A stretch of 64,000 nt of DNA. It comes from Nocardiopsis terrae. GTDB lineage: Bacteria; Actinomycetota; Actinomycetes; Streptosporangiales; Streptosporangiaceae. Of this stretch, positions 43,118-50,487 are shown piece after piece. Location: positions 620,001 to 684,000 of the forward strand of contig NZ_BMXJ01000002.1 in assembly GCF_014651695.1 (NCBI RefSeq). Reading direction: 5' to 3'. The position numbers and the translations under genes were made by a program. The notes under the pieces were generated by a model. It saw only the letters and a program-made list of their open reading frames with translations, did not search any database and was not told the DNA's origin. The stretch's first letter is position 1. Every line of letters starts with the position of its first letter.

Positions 43118-43663
43118 TCAGAGGGCGATCAGCCCGGCCCCGACGTTCACGACGGCGTGCACCGCCGCGCCGGGGAGGAACGTCCCGGTCCGGTGCCGCA
43201 GCCACCCGAGCAGCCACCCCGCGGCGAACTGCACCGGCAGCACCGGCCACAGCCGGGTGTCCACCAGGAGCAGGGCCGTGTGCGGGATGAGGAACAGCGC
43301 CGACTGCGAAAGGTTGCCCCAGAGGAAACCGAGCCGCCTGATCAGCGCACCGGCCAGCAGGCCCCGGAAGAGGGCCTCCTCACCGAAGGCGCGCAGCACC
43401 ACCGCGACCACGGCACCGACCGAGGTGATCAGGGCGATCGAGACCCCGGGGGCTGTGAGCACCCCGGCGGGAACGAGCACGATCGAGAGCCAACTCGTCA
43501 GCAGCAGCGGCGGGAGCAGCAGCAGCGCCCACCCGTACGCGGACGCCGAACCCCGGGAGGCGCCCACGCGTGTCAGTGCCTCCCCGAACGTTCGCTCCTT
43601 CCGGCGCGACCACACGAGGACGTACAGAAGCACGGGCGCGCAGAACAGGACGAACTCCACCAT
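43118..43663 (-). CDS. CPBP-family intramembrane metalloprotease
   Basis: A 181-residue membrane protein of the CAAX protease and bacteriocin-processing (CPBP, Abi) group. The three motifs are FGEEALFRGLLAGAL near residue 93 (catalytic Glu pair and Arg), SQSALFLIPHTALLL near 120 (His), and PGAAVHAVVNVG near 166 (His/Asn). Five to six helices surround them. Such proteases cleave prenylated proteins, signal proteins or peptides in the membrane; the substrate here is unknown. It reads toward the GDSL gene and its start is 108 bases from the left inverted repeat. Confidence 0.82.
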   Translation of the reverse strand: MVEFVLFCAPVLLYVLVWSRRKERTFGEALTRVGASRGSASAYGWALLLLPPLLLTSWLSIVLVPAGVLTAPGVSIALITSVGAVVAVVLRAFGEEALFRGLLAGALIRRLGFLWGNLSQSALFLIPHTALLLVDTRLWPVLPVQFAAGWLLGWLRHRTGTFLPGAAVHAVVNVGAGLIAL

Positions 43664-43770
43664 GCCCGCAGGCTATCGAGAGCGCCGCGGCCGTAGCCCG
43701 GCAAGGCCAGGGAACTGATTCCGGGCTGGCTCGGCCAGGCTTTTTCCTGTTCCCCACCGGGTGTCGGGGA

Positions 43771-43960
43771 CCCCGTTTCCTGCCGCGTGATGGTGGCCGT
43801 CTTTCGCTTCGCGCGTCAAGGTCGTACGTCCTCGCTTCGCTCCGGGCGCTCCACCTTGACCCGCTTCGCCACGACGGCGGATCGGCGGCTGTCAGGAAAC
43901 GGGGGGCGTGTGGTCGGGGTGGGAGCGACGGCCCCCGAAAGGGGCCCAACCACAACCAGC
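43771..43960 (+). repeat. Left 190-bp inverted repeat
   Basis: It is the reverse complement of 45554-45743 with two differences. Its outer 134 bases (43771-43904) are themselves bounded by a 12-bp inverted repeat, CCCCGTTTCCTG (43771-43782) and CAGGAAACGGGG (43893-43904), and hold a nested inner pair TCAAGGT/ACCTTGA. The remaining 56 bases extend inward. A degenerate match goes on for about 30 more bases toward the HNH gene. No gene is seen in the 43664-44138 stretch apart from this repeat and the HNH promoter region. Confidence 0.9.
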
Positions 43961-44126
43961 GCCCCAGTACGGCAGCAATCGGGTTGGGGGCAGGGCGCCT
44001 GGGGTTTTCCTAGCATGTAATTGCGGCATTCGCTGGGTTATCCACAGGGTGATTATGGGCCATTTCAAGGACGGGCGGTGACAATAATAAGACTTCCGGG
44101 ATATAGGCGCTCAGTGGAGAGTTTCC

Positions 44127-44132
44127 TACTAT
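44127..44132 (+). promoter_or_regulatory. Probable -10 element of a leaderless HNH transcript
   Basis: TACTAT ends 6 bases before the A of the ATG at 44139, the spacing for transcription starting on the start codon. There is no ribosome site near the ATG, which supports a leaderless mRNA. The surrounding 60 bases are AT-rich for the window. Confidence 0.5.
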
Positions 44133-44138
44133 TGAATT

Positions 44139-45452
44139 ATGACCTTTTCTTTCGCAGCGCCCACGTCGACCACCGGGTCCACCCCGGTGGACGCGGCGGT
44201 GCGCGCTGCCCGGGAACAGGTCACCGCCTTCTTCGCCAAGGAGCTCGCACCCGGGTGCGCGGGTGAGGTCCTGGACCAGGCGACCCGGGTCTGGGAGGAA
44301 CTGGACCTGCTCAAACACCAGATGGTCGCGGCCCTGGCCCGTATCGAGGCCAGCGGACAGCTCCTGGACCAGGGCGGCCACCGGGACTTGGCCAAGTGGT
44401 TGCGCCACTCCTTCGCGATCTCCGCCGCCCAGGCCGGCGAACTGGCCTCCGTGGGGCGTGCGGATGCCCGCAATTCGATGCCGGACACCATCAAGGCACT
44501 GGAATCCGGAACACTTTCCTTCGGAGAGTCCGCCGCCATCGTCAAGAGCGTGGAACGAGCGGTGGAGAAAAGGGATGCCCGGGACAACGAAGATCCGGAT
44601 CTGTTTCGGGCGAAGATGGAATCCGGACTGCTGTCCTTCAAGGAAATGCGTCCGAACACCTCGGTCTCCGGGATCGGCCAGGCCGCCCACCAGCTCAGCA
44701 CCCGGTTGAACCCGAACCGGGCCGAACTCGACCACGAGGCCGCCCACGCCGAACGAGGCGCGAAGCTGACCAGGACCTTCGGCGGGAGCTTCCTGTTCCA
44801 GGCCTGGGGGTCGGCCGCCGACGCACTGCGGTTGGAGGCGGCGCTGGAGGGCTACGCCAACCCCTACGACGCCGAGGACGGCCTTTCCCGGTCCCAGAGC
44901 ACCTATGACGCGTTCTGCAACGCGGTGGGGTTCGCCCAGTCCCACCAGAAGTGCGAGAAGCCCACCACGGCTGCGGCGGTCATCAACATCCTCGTCCCCG
45001 CCACCACCCTGGCCGGTCTGGACGGGGACGACCCGGCCACCACCCGGGACGGGCAGGTAGTGCCGACCAGTGCCGTGCGCGAACTCCTCACCGATTCCCT
45101 GGTCCGCCACCTGATGGTGGAACAGAACAGCGGCGCGGTGCTGGATGTGGGCCATGAGTACCGGGTCGCCACCCCCCGGATTCGGGCGGCCGCCTTCCTC
45201 GGGCACACCACCTGCGCTTGGCAGCACGGGTGCGACGTGCCTCTGAAGTGGACGCAGGCCGACCACATCGTGGAGTGGTGGCAGGGCGGGACGACCAGCG
45301 CCGACAACATCCAGCCCCTGTGCTCGACCCACAACCGGCTCAAACACCGGTGGGGACTGCGCCGGGACAAGAAGAGGTGGGCCGGGCGGACCCGGGGACG
45401 GCCGGGGCGCCCGCCAGGACCACCAGTCCAGGCATCCCCACTGCGTGAATGA
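44139..45452 (+). CDS. DUF222 domain HNH endonuclease (REP13E12 type)
   Basis: A 437-residue protein. The N-terminal two thirds is a DUF222 (13E12 repeat) domain, mostly helical, with HRDLAKWLRHSFAISAAQAGEL near residue 81 and GGSFLFQAWGSAADALRLEAAL near 215. The C-terminal HNH nuclease is at about residues 355-405: TTCAWQHGCDVPLKWTQADH, HIVEWWQGGTTSADNIQPLC and STHNRLKH, with two Cys/Cys-His pairs that should bind zinc. A basic Pro/Arg tail follows. REP13E12 genes of Mycobacterium tuberculosis are repeated and serve as a phage attachment target. Here the gene is intact and lies between long inverted repeats. Confidence 0.85.
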   Translation: MTFSFAAPTSTTGSTPVDAAVRAAREQVTAFFAKELAPGCAGEVLDQATRVWEELDLLKHQMVAALARIEASGQLLDQGGHRDLAKWLRHSFAISAAQAGELASVGRADARNSMPDTIKALESGTLSFGESAAIVKSVERAVEKRDARDNEDPDLFRAKMESGLLSFKEMRPNTSVSGIGQAAHQLSTRLNPNRAELDHEAAHAERGAKLTRTFGGSFLFQAWGSAADALRLEAALEGYANPYDAEDGLSRSQSTYDAFCNAVGFAQSHQKCEKPTTAAAVINILVPATTLAGLDGDDPATTRDGQVVPTSAVRELLTDSLVRHLMVEQNSGAVLDVGHEYRVATPRIRAAAFLGHTTCAWQHGCDVPLKWTQADHIVEWWQGGTTSADNIQPLCSTHNRLKHRWGLRRDKKRWAGRTRGRPGRPPGPPVQASPLRE

Positions 45453-45553
45453 CCCCGAAGGACCAGGTCCCTACCCCCGCATGCCCGTTCCGCAGGAACC
45501 CGGCGCCCTGGGCCCACCTCCACCGCCCCTGCCGCCATTCCTATTGCTGTCGT

Positions 45554-45743
45554 GCTGGTGGTGGTTGGGCCCCTTTCGGGGGCCGTCGCTCCCACCCCGA
45601 CCACACGCCCCCCGTTTCCTGACAGCCGCCGATCCGCCGTCGTGGCGAAGCGGGTCAGGGTGGAGCGCCCGGAGCGAAGCGAGGACGTACGACCTTGACG
45701 CGCGAAGCGAAAGACGGCCACCATCACGCGGCAGGAAACGGGG
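45554..45743 (-). repeat. Right 190-bp inverted repeat
   Basis: Inverted copy of 43771-43960 (188 of 190 identical). Its 134-base unit spans 45610-45743, with the same 12-bp ends. The inner dyad is damaged here (GTCAGGGTGG against GTCAAGGTGG in the left copy). The last 20 bases encode the C-terminal residues and stop of the minus-strand gene at 45724-46227. The 101 bases between the HNH stop and this repeat hold no gene. Confidence 0.9.
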
Positions 45744-46227
45744 AAACCCCCAAACCCTGACCGACCCGGCCCCGGGCGGCGCGAGCCCGCTGTTCGTGCT
45801 CCCGGTAGTAGGTACGCACCAGGTCGGTCTGTACGGCGACGGACACAGCGCCGGCACCCACAGCCGAGGGACGGCCGGGACGAACACGGAAAGTCGGCAG
45901 CAGCGCCGGAGGCGGGGACAGGTGCCCGGTCGGGTGCGGGGGCGCCGGGGTGTTCGTGCCCGGGACCGGGGTGCGGCTGTCGACCGGACGTCGGGGCCGG
46001 GGGATGAACGGGCCGACCTGGTTCGGAGCCGGTTCCGAAGCACGGGTGTCGGTGCTGCTGGGCGGGACTTTGCCGTACTCGGGCAGGGTGTAGCGGCGGA
46101 CCCGGCGGGAGCGGCGCCGGTACTCGGCGGCCAGGGTGCGCAGGTAGCCGGAGGGGTCGGCGTGCAGCCCGCCACAGGGGCGGAGCAGGCGCACCAGGGT
46201 GCACAAAGCGGCGGTAACGTACGTCAT
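45724..46227 (-). CDS. Hypothetical actinobacterial protein, C-terminus replaced by the repeat
   Basis: A 167-residue protein with a compact N-terminus (MTYVTAALCTLVRLLRPCGG, YLRTLAAEYRRRSRRVRRY), a Pro-rich middle, and a late LVRTYYREHEQRARAARGRV that looks like a genuine conserved helix. The last residues (PFPAA) and the stop codon come from the right inverted repeat, so the natural C-terminus was probably cut when the repeat arrived. ATG 46227 follows AAGGAAG by 8 bases. Proteins of this kind often lie next to Scr1-type regulators such as the one at 46741. No function is known. Confidence 0.6.
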   Translation of the reverse strand: MTYVTAALCTLVRLLRPCGGLHADPSGYLRTLAAEYRRRSRRVRRYTLPEYGKVPPSSTDTRASEPAPNQVGPFIPRPRRPVDSRTPVPGTNTPAPPHPTGHLSPPPALLPTFRVRPGRPSAVGAGAVSVAVQTDLVRTYYREHEQRARAARGRVGQGLGVSPFPAA

Positions 46228-46291
46228 GGCAAGTGCTTCCTTCACTTGTCCGGGCCCGGGGTGTTACAGCACCGCCGGGCCGCTTCGGTTG

Positions 46292-46642
46292 TCAGGGCCT
46301 GCGGGGCAGGGGCGGGACGAACCCGGCGAACTCCTCGACCACCTCGTGCACCAGGCGGCGAACCTGGGCCCGGGGGATGTAGCGCCAGGTACGGCCGTCC
46401 CGGGACTGGTAGGCCCAGTGGCTGCGGTCCTTCAGCCCCAGGGCGACATTGCCCAGATAGGCGGGGCCGACCAGCGCGCGTTCGAGATCAGCGCCCCGGG
46501 TCCAGGGGAAGCGCCGCCATTCCACGGTGAAGGTCAGCCCCCGCATCTCACGGAAGGCCTGCAGGACCTCCGCCCGAGGGCCGGTGTTCTGGCTCTGAGT
46601 GGTCCGGGTGGTCTGCGTCTGCCGCTGTCCGAAAACGTCCAT
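46292..46642 (-). CDS. Hypothetical protein next to the Scr1-type regulator
   Basis: A 116-residue soluble protein with no recognised family. Visible features are a Gln/Thr-rich N-terminus (FGQRQTQTTRTTQSQNTG), a central FTVEWRRFPWTRGADLERALVG, and a C-terminal YIPRAQVRRLVHEVVEEFAGFV. It lies 65 bases upstream of the preceding hypothetical gene on the same strand and is divergent from the Scr1-type regulator, so the 98-base gap at 46643-46740 probably carries promoters for both directions. Confidence 0.55.
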   Translation of the reverse strand: MDVFGQRQTQTTRTTQSQNTGPRAEVLQAFREMRGLTFTVEWRRFPWTRGADLERALVGPAYLGNVALGLKDRSHWAYQSRDGRTWRYIPRAQVRRLVHEVVEEFAGFVPPLPRRP

Positions 46643-46727
46643 GGGTTCAGCGTCCTGGCAACAACCGAGATTGCATAGCGTCCGTTGAGATCCCTCTATT
46701 TTCCGGTCGCCTGAGGGATTTTCTGGC

Positions 46728-46733
46728 TACTCT
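46728..46733 (+). promoter_or_regulatory. Probable -10 element of the Scr1-type regulator gene
   Basis: TACTCT ends 7 bases before the ATG at 46741 and no ribosome site is present, which again suggests a leaderless transcript. Confidence 0.45.
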
Positions 46734-46740
46734 GTGGGAT

Positions 46741-47508
46741 ATGGCAGCTGCAGACTTTGCAATAACTCTCACTCGCTACCGTGAACTTGCTGGCTTGACG
46801 CAGTACCAACTTGCAGACTTGGCTCAGACATCTTCGTCCTCGGTCTGCCGTTGGGAGGCGGGGAAGGTACTCCCAAAGCGGAAGAATGCAGAGCTTTTGG
46901 ACAAAGCAGTCACAGCCAAGGGCAAGTTGTTCGCGGCGTGGCGCACTGCTGCAGGCGGCTCTGCATTCCCGGACTGGGGAGTGGACGTCGCCGAACTTGA
47001 AGGGGCGTCCCTTGCGGTCGAGTGGGTGTCTCCGCTGTCGGTCGTGCCAGGATTGCTGCAATCACCGAAATATGCGCGCTTGGTGTTTGAAGAGGGACAG
47101 CCCTTCTTCCCCGAGAAGGAACTGGACAGACTGGCCAAGCTTCGTTGCGAGCGGCTGGAGCAACTCCCCGACCTCCGCGTGACAGCGGTGTTCCCGGTGA
47201 GCGCCTTAACCAGCGCCCCTCAGGACGAGCGCGCAGAGCAATCGGCTCACCTGCTGCGATTGATGGACACAGGGCGCGTACGTGTACTGCTGATCCCCGA
47301 AGGAACGCTCCTGGTCAGTCTTCCGTCGCCCTTGATGGTCTTCCGACTGCGAGACGGCTCCACAGTAGCGACCAGCGAACATGCGACCGGGAATATTGTG
47401 TACCGAGAGGGTGGGGGGCTCCCCCGACTACTCGAACTCGTCAAGCGGTTCATGCAATCAGCTCTCCCCCACAGGGAATCACGAAATGTATTGGAAAAGC
47501 TACCGTGA
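46741..47508 (+). CDS. Scr1-family helix-turn-helix regulator (XRE + DUF5753)
   Basis: A 255-residue regulator. An XRE helix-turn-helix lies at residues 9-50 (TRYRELAGLTQYQLADLAQT, SSSVCRWEAGKVLPKRKN), followed by the DUF5753 domain with the family's LEGASLAVEWVSPLSVVPGLLQSPKYARLVF and the late FRLRDGSTVATSEHATGNIVYRE. Relatives such as WhiJ and AbaA-cluster regulators of Streptomyces affect development and antibiotic production and work with a DUF397 partner. The first 120 bases are only about 55% GC by hand count, far below neighbouring genes, a sign of transfer. It overlaps the DUF397 gene by GTGA. Confidence 0.85.
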   Translation: MAAADFAITLTRYRELAGLTQYQLADLAQTSSSSVCRWEAGKVLPKRKNAELLDKAVTAKGKLFAAWRTAAGGSAFPDWGVDVAELEGASLAVEWVSPLSVVPGLLQSPKYARLVFEEGQPFFPEKELDRLAKLRCERLEQLPDLRVTAVFPVSALTSAPQDERAEQSAHLLRLMDTGRVRVLLIPEGTLLVSLPSPLMVFRLRDGSTVATSEHATGNIVYREGGGLPRLLELVKRFMQSALPHRESRNVLEKLP

Positions 47509-47753
47509 GTGATTGGCGCAAAAGTAGTTACAGCGCTTCGACTGGTCAGTGCGTCGAGGTGGCGGCCGTTCCGGGGAACCAGGTCGCGGCAGAGAACAAG
47601 GACACGGGAGACGCGGCCTTCGTCCTTCGTGACTCCAAGAACCCCGACGCCGCCCCGCTGGTCTTCACCCGTGCCGAGTGGGACGCCTTCGTCGCCGGAG
47701 CCAAGGACGGCGAGTTCGACGCCGAACGCCTGCTCTCCCTCCTGGCCCGCTAG
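47505..47753 (+). CDS. DUF397 protein, partner of the Scr1-type regulator
   Basis: An 82-residue DUF397 protein: the start SDWRKSSYSASTGQCVEVAA, the middle VLRDSKNPDAAPLVFTRAEW and the end DAFVAGAKDGEFDAERL are all diagnostic. DUF397 proteins are small partners of Scr1/WhiJ-type regulators and may relieve or modify DNA binding by them; toxin-antitoxin-like behaviour has been suggested. The GTG overlaps the regulator stop (GTGA). GC content is back to the local norm here, unlike the start of the regulator. Confidence 0.85.
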   Translation: MSDWRKSSYSASTGQCVEVAAVPGNQVAAENKDTGDAAFVLRDSKNPDAAPLVFTRAEWDAFVAGAKDGEFDAERLLSLLAR

Positions 47754-47842
47754 CCCCCTGCCCCTCCCCCGACCCTTCCGGCCCCTCCCCGCCGGGTTCC
47801 GAGGGACGACGGCCCCAACCCGACCGGGCTCTTCACGCAGCA

Positions 47843-47871
47843 AGGCCCCGGGGTCCTGGCCCCCGGGGCCT
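47843..47871. terminator. Bidirectional terminator between DUF397 and glutathione peroxidase
   Basis: An 11-bp perfect stem AGGCCCCGGGG / CCCCGGGGCCT with a 7-base loop between convergent genes. Confidence 0.88.
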
Positions 47872-47903
47872 GCACTTCGCCCGGACGCTCCGGCTCTGAG
47901 AAC

Positions 47904-48398
47904 TCAGGCAGCGGACTCGGGGAGGTGCTTCTCGATGAGCTCGACGATCTCGGGAGCGTCGGGAACCGTGGCCGGACGGAAACGGTGGACGGTGTTGTCC
48001 GGCAGCACCAGGAACTTCTCGAAGTTCCACTTCACCTTCCCCGCCTTGCCCTCCGCGTCCGGAACCTGGGTGAGCTCGGCGTAGAGCGGGTGCTGGCCCT
48101 TCCCGTTGAGCTTCGCCTTGCTCATCATCGGGAAGGTGACCCCCCAGGTCATCGAGCAGTACTCGGCGATCTTGTCCTCACCGCCGAACTCCTGGAGGAA
48201 CTGGTTGCTGGGGAAGCCCAGCACGGTGAACCCGCGGTCGGCGTAGCGCTTCTGGAGGTCCTCCAGCGCGCCGTACTGCGGGGTGAGGCCGCAACGGGAG
48301 GCGACGTTCACCACCAGCCGCACCTTCCCGGACCACTCACCGAAGGTGGTCTCGCGGCCGTCGATCAGGGTCACCGGGATCTGGTCCAGGTCGGCCAT
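47904..48398 (-). CDS. Glutathione peroxidase family protein (thioredoxin-type thiol peroxidase)
   Basis: A 164-residue peroxidase. The peroxidatic Cys36 lies in VNVASRCGLTPQY, Gln66 in FPSNQF and Trp124-Asn125 in VKWNFEKFLV complete the catalytic tetrad. Cys81 in AEYCSMTWGV could be the resolving Cys. Non-seleno bacterial members usually use thioredoxin, and actinomycetes lack glutathione, so thioredoxin or mycothiol chemistry is likely. AGGAGA precedes the ATG. A single-gene unit between two terminators. Confidence 0.9.
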   Translation of the reverse strand: MADLDQIPVTLIDGRETTFGEWSGKVRLVVNVASRCGLTPQYGALEDLQKRYADRGFTVLGFPSNQFLQEFGGEDKIAEYCSMTWGVTFPMMSKAKLNGKGQHPLYAELTQVPDAEGKAGKVKWNFEKFLVLPDNTVHRFRPATVPDAPEIVELIEKHLPESAA

Positions 48399-48461
48399 GG
48401 GGTCTCCTCTACGTTCGGAACAGTGCTACGGAAACAGTGCTACGCGCCCTGTGAGCAGACT

Positions 48462-48503
48462 ACGGGCGGCCGTCCGGGCACAGGGGCCCGGGCGACCGCC
48501 CGT
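48462..48503. terminator. Terminator after the ABC-F gene
   Basis: Outer stem ACGGGCGG / CCGCCCGT and nested inner stem CCGGGC / GCCCGG form one long hairpin about 30 bases past the ABC-F stop on the minus strand. Confidence 0.8.
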
Positions 48504-48531
48504 GGCAGGCACTCCCCGAAGGGAACCCCGT

Positions 48532-50313
48532 TCAGTCGCCGATCAGCTCGGCCTGCTCCAGCCAGACCATCTCCAGCTCGTCCTTCTCGGCGGTGAGGGT
48601 CTTGGCCTCGGCGTCGAGCTCGGCCAGCTTGGTGTAGTCCTCGGCCGCGGCGGCCATCTGCTCGTGCAGCTGGGCCTCGCGCTTGGCGATCTTGTCCATC
48701 CGGCGCTCGACGCGCTGCATCTCCTTCTGCGCGGCGCGGCGCTCCGCCTGGGAGACCGCGGGCTGCTCGGTCGGCGTCTGGGCAGCGGCCGTCTCCGAGG
48801 CCCCCAGCGGCACGGTGACCTCGTCCGCGGTGGCGGCGCGGCGGTCCAGGTACTCCTCGACCCCGCCGGGCAGGAACGCCAGCGAACCGTCGCCCATGAG
48901 CGCGAGCACCCGGTCGGTGATCCGCTCCAGGAAGTACCGGTCGTGGCTGACCAGCACCAGGGAGCCGGGCCAGCCGTCGAGCAGGTCCTCCAGCTCGGTG
49001 AGGGTCTCGATGTCGAGGTCGTTGGTGGGCTCGTCCAGCAGCAGCACGTTCGGCTCGTCCATGAGCAGGCGCAGCAGCTGCAGACGGCGCCGCTCACCGC
49101 CGGACAGGTCGCCGATCGGCGTCCACTGCCGGTCGCCCCGGAAACCGAACTTCTCCAGCATCTGGCTGGCGGTGTAGTCCCGCTTGCCGATGGTGATGTG
49201 CTCCCGCACGTCCATCACGGCCTGGAGCGGACGCATGGCGGGGTCCAGCTCGGCGATGTTCTGCGACAGGTGCGCCAGCTTGACGGTCCGGCCGGTGCGC
49301 ACGGTGCCCGAGTCGGGTTCGCGCTCCTCGGCGAGGATCTTCAGCAGGGTGGACTTGCCCGCGCCGTTCACCCCGACCAGCCCGACCCGGTCACCCGGGC
49401 CCAGCTGCCAGGTGAGCTCGTCCAGCAGGGTGCGCTCGGGGATGGCGACCGAGACCTTCTTCAGGTCGATGACGGTCTTGCCCAGCCGCGAGCTGGCGAA
49501 GCGGACGAGCTCCACGGAGTCACGGGGCGGCGGCTCGTTCGCGATGAGCTGGTTGGCCGCCTCGATCCGGAACTTGGGCTTGGAGGTGCGCGCGGGCGCC
49601 CCACGGCGCAGCCAGGCCAGCTCCTTGCGCATGAGGTTCTGCCGGCGGTCCTCCTCGGCCGCGGCCTGGCGGTCGCGCTCGGCCTTGGCCAGCACGTAGG
49701 CGGCGTACCCGCCCTCGTAGCGTTCGACGGCGCCGCGGCCGACCTCCCAGGTCCGGTTGGTCACCGCGTCCAGGAACCAGCGGTCGTGTGTGACGACCAC
49801 GAGCGCCTCGGGACGGCCGCGCAGGTGCTGGGCGAGCCAGGCGATGCCCTCGATGTCGAGGTGGTTGGTGGGCTCGTCCAGGACGATGAGGTCGTGGTCG
49901 CCGACCAGCAGGCGCGCCAGCCCCGAACGGCGGCGCTCGCCACCGGACAGGCCGGACATGGGCAGGTCCAGGTCCCAGCCCCCGAGGAGGCCCTTCAGGA
50001 TGTCGCGGATGCGCGGGTCGCCGGCCCACTCGTGTTCGGCCCGGTCACCCAGCACGAACTCGCCGACGGTGCTGTCCGGGAAGTCGTCACGCTGGTGCAG
50101 GAAACCGACCCGCAGCCCGCGGTTGTGCACGACCCGGCCGGAGTCGGGCTTGGTGAATCCGGACAGCACGGAGATCATCGTGGACTTACCACCACCGTTG
50201 CGGCCCACGACACCGATGCGTTCGCCCTCGTCCACGCCAAGGGAGACCTTGTCGAGGAGTACGAGCGGCCCGTAGGCCAGGGACACGTCCTGAAGGTTGA
50301 CCAGATTTGTCAT
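48532..50313 (-). CDS. ABC-F family ribosome-associated ATPase (Uup-like)
   Basis: A 593-residue protein with two ABC ATPase domains and no membrane segments. Walker A loops are GRNGGGKST near residue 37 and GVNGAGKST near 322; signatures are LSGGERRRSGLARLL and LSGGERRRLQLLRLL; Walker B/D-loop blocks read VLDEPTNHLDIEGI and LLDEPTNDLDIETL. An Arg-rich linker between the domains (ERDRQAAAEEDRRQNLMRKE) is the P-site tRNA interaction motif region, and the C-terminus (about residues 525-593) is a coiled coil as in Uup. ABC-F proteins act on stalled ribosomes or give antibiotic protection; this one looks like a housekeeping type. Start ATG 50313 follows GGAGAG. Confidence 0.9.
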   Translation of the reverse strand: MTNLVNLQDVSLAYGPLVLLDKVSLGVDEGERIGVVGRNGGGKSTMISVLSGFTKPDSGRVVHNRGLRVGFLHQRDDFPDSTVGEFVLGDRAEHEWAGDPRIRDILKGLLGGWDLDLPMSGLSGGERRRSGLARLLVGDHDLIVLDEPTNHLDIEGIAWLAQHLRGRPEALVVVTHDRWFLDAVTNRTWEVGRGAVERYEGGYAAYVLAKAERDRQAAAEEDRRQNLMRKELAWLRRGAPARTSKPKFRIEAANQLIANEPPPRDSVELVRFASSRLGKTVIDLKKVSVAIPERTLLDELTWQLGPGDRVGLVGVNGAGKSTLLKILAEEREPDSGTVRTGRTVKLAHLSQNIAELDPAMRPLQAVMDVREHITIGKRDYTASQMLEKFGFRGDRQWTPIGDLSGGERRRLQLLRLLMDEPNVLLLDEPTNDLDIETLTELEDLLDGWPGSLVLVSHDRYFLERITDRVLALMGDGSLAFLPGGVEEYLDRRAATADEVTVPLGASETAAAQTPTEQPAVSQAERRAAQKEMQRVERRMDKIAKREAQLHEQMAAAAEDYTKLAELDAEAKTLTAEKDELEMVWLEQAELIGD

Positions 50314-50424
50314 CGCTCTCCATTGTGGCGTCAGCGCCCCAGTGCGCGGAACACACGGCCGCGCGCACAGCCCGCACAGCCGGGCACCGGGCAGGCGGAC
50401 GCGGGGCGGGCGGACGCAGGGGAA

Positions 50425-50457
50425 CGCCCGGGTCCGCACCACGCACGGTCCCGGGCG
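50425..50457. terminator. Terminator after the transketolase pair
   Basis: CGCCCGGG (50425-50432) pairs with CCCGGGCG (50450-50457), 31 bases beyond the stop of the C-terminal transketolase subunit on the minus strand. Confidence 0.7.
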
Positions 50458-50487
50458 GGTTCTGGGCGTCAGGCCTCCGGAAAGGGC

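Larger units (their letters stand above)
43771..45743. mobile_element. Candidate mobile element: DUF222-HNH gene between 190-bp inverted repeats
   Basis: The HNH endonuclease gene (44139-45452) is enclosed by two inverted copies of a 190-bp sequence that match at 188 positions. No transposase or integrase is inside. No target-site duplication is evident at the outer edges. The right copy overlaps the 3' end of a neighbouring gene and supplies its stop codon, which suggests insertion. REP13E12-type DUF222-HNH genes are known repeated elements in mycobacteria (established), but I do not know of such long flanking inverted repeats. An alternative is that a dispersed repeat landed twice around an old gene. 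Confidence 0.55.

Noticed and set aside
44038..44046. TTATCCACA, a perfect DnaA-box sequence near the HNH gene.
   Set aside because: It is a single 9-mer with no cluster, AT-rich unwinding element or origin gene nearby, so chance is likely.
44903..46204. Long minus-strand open frame of over 400 codons across the HNH gene and the right repeat.
   Set aside because: It is antisense to the HNH gene and has the low-complexity composition expected from high-GC shadow frames. The supported gene in this area is the shorter one at 45724-46227.
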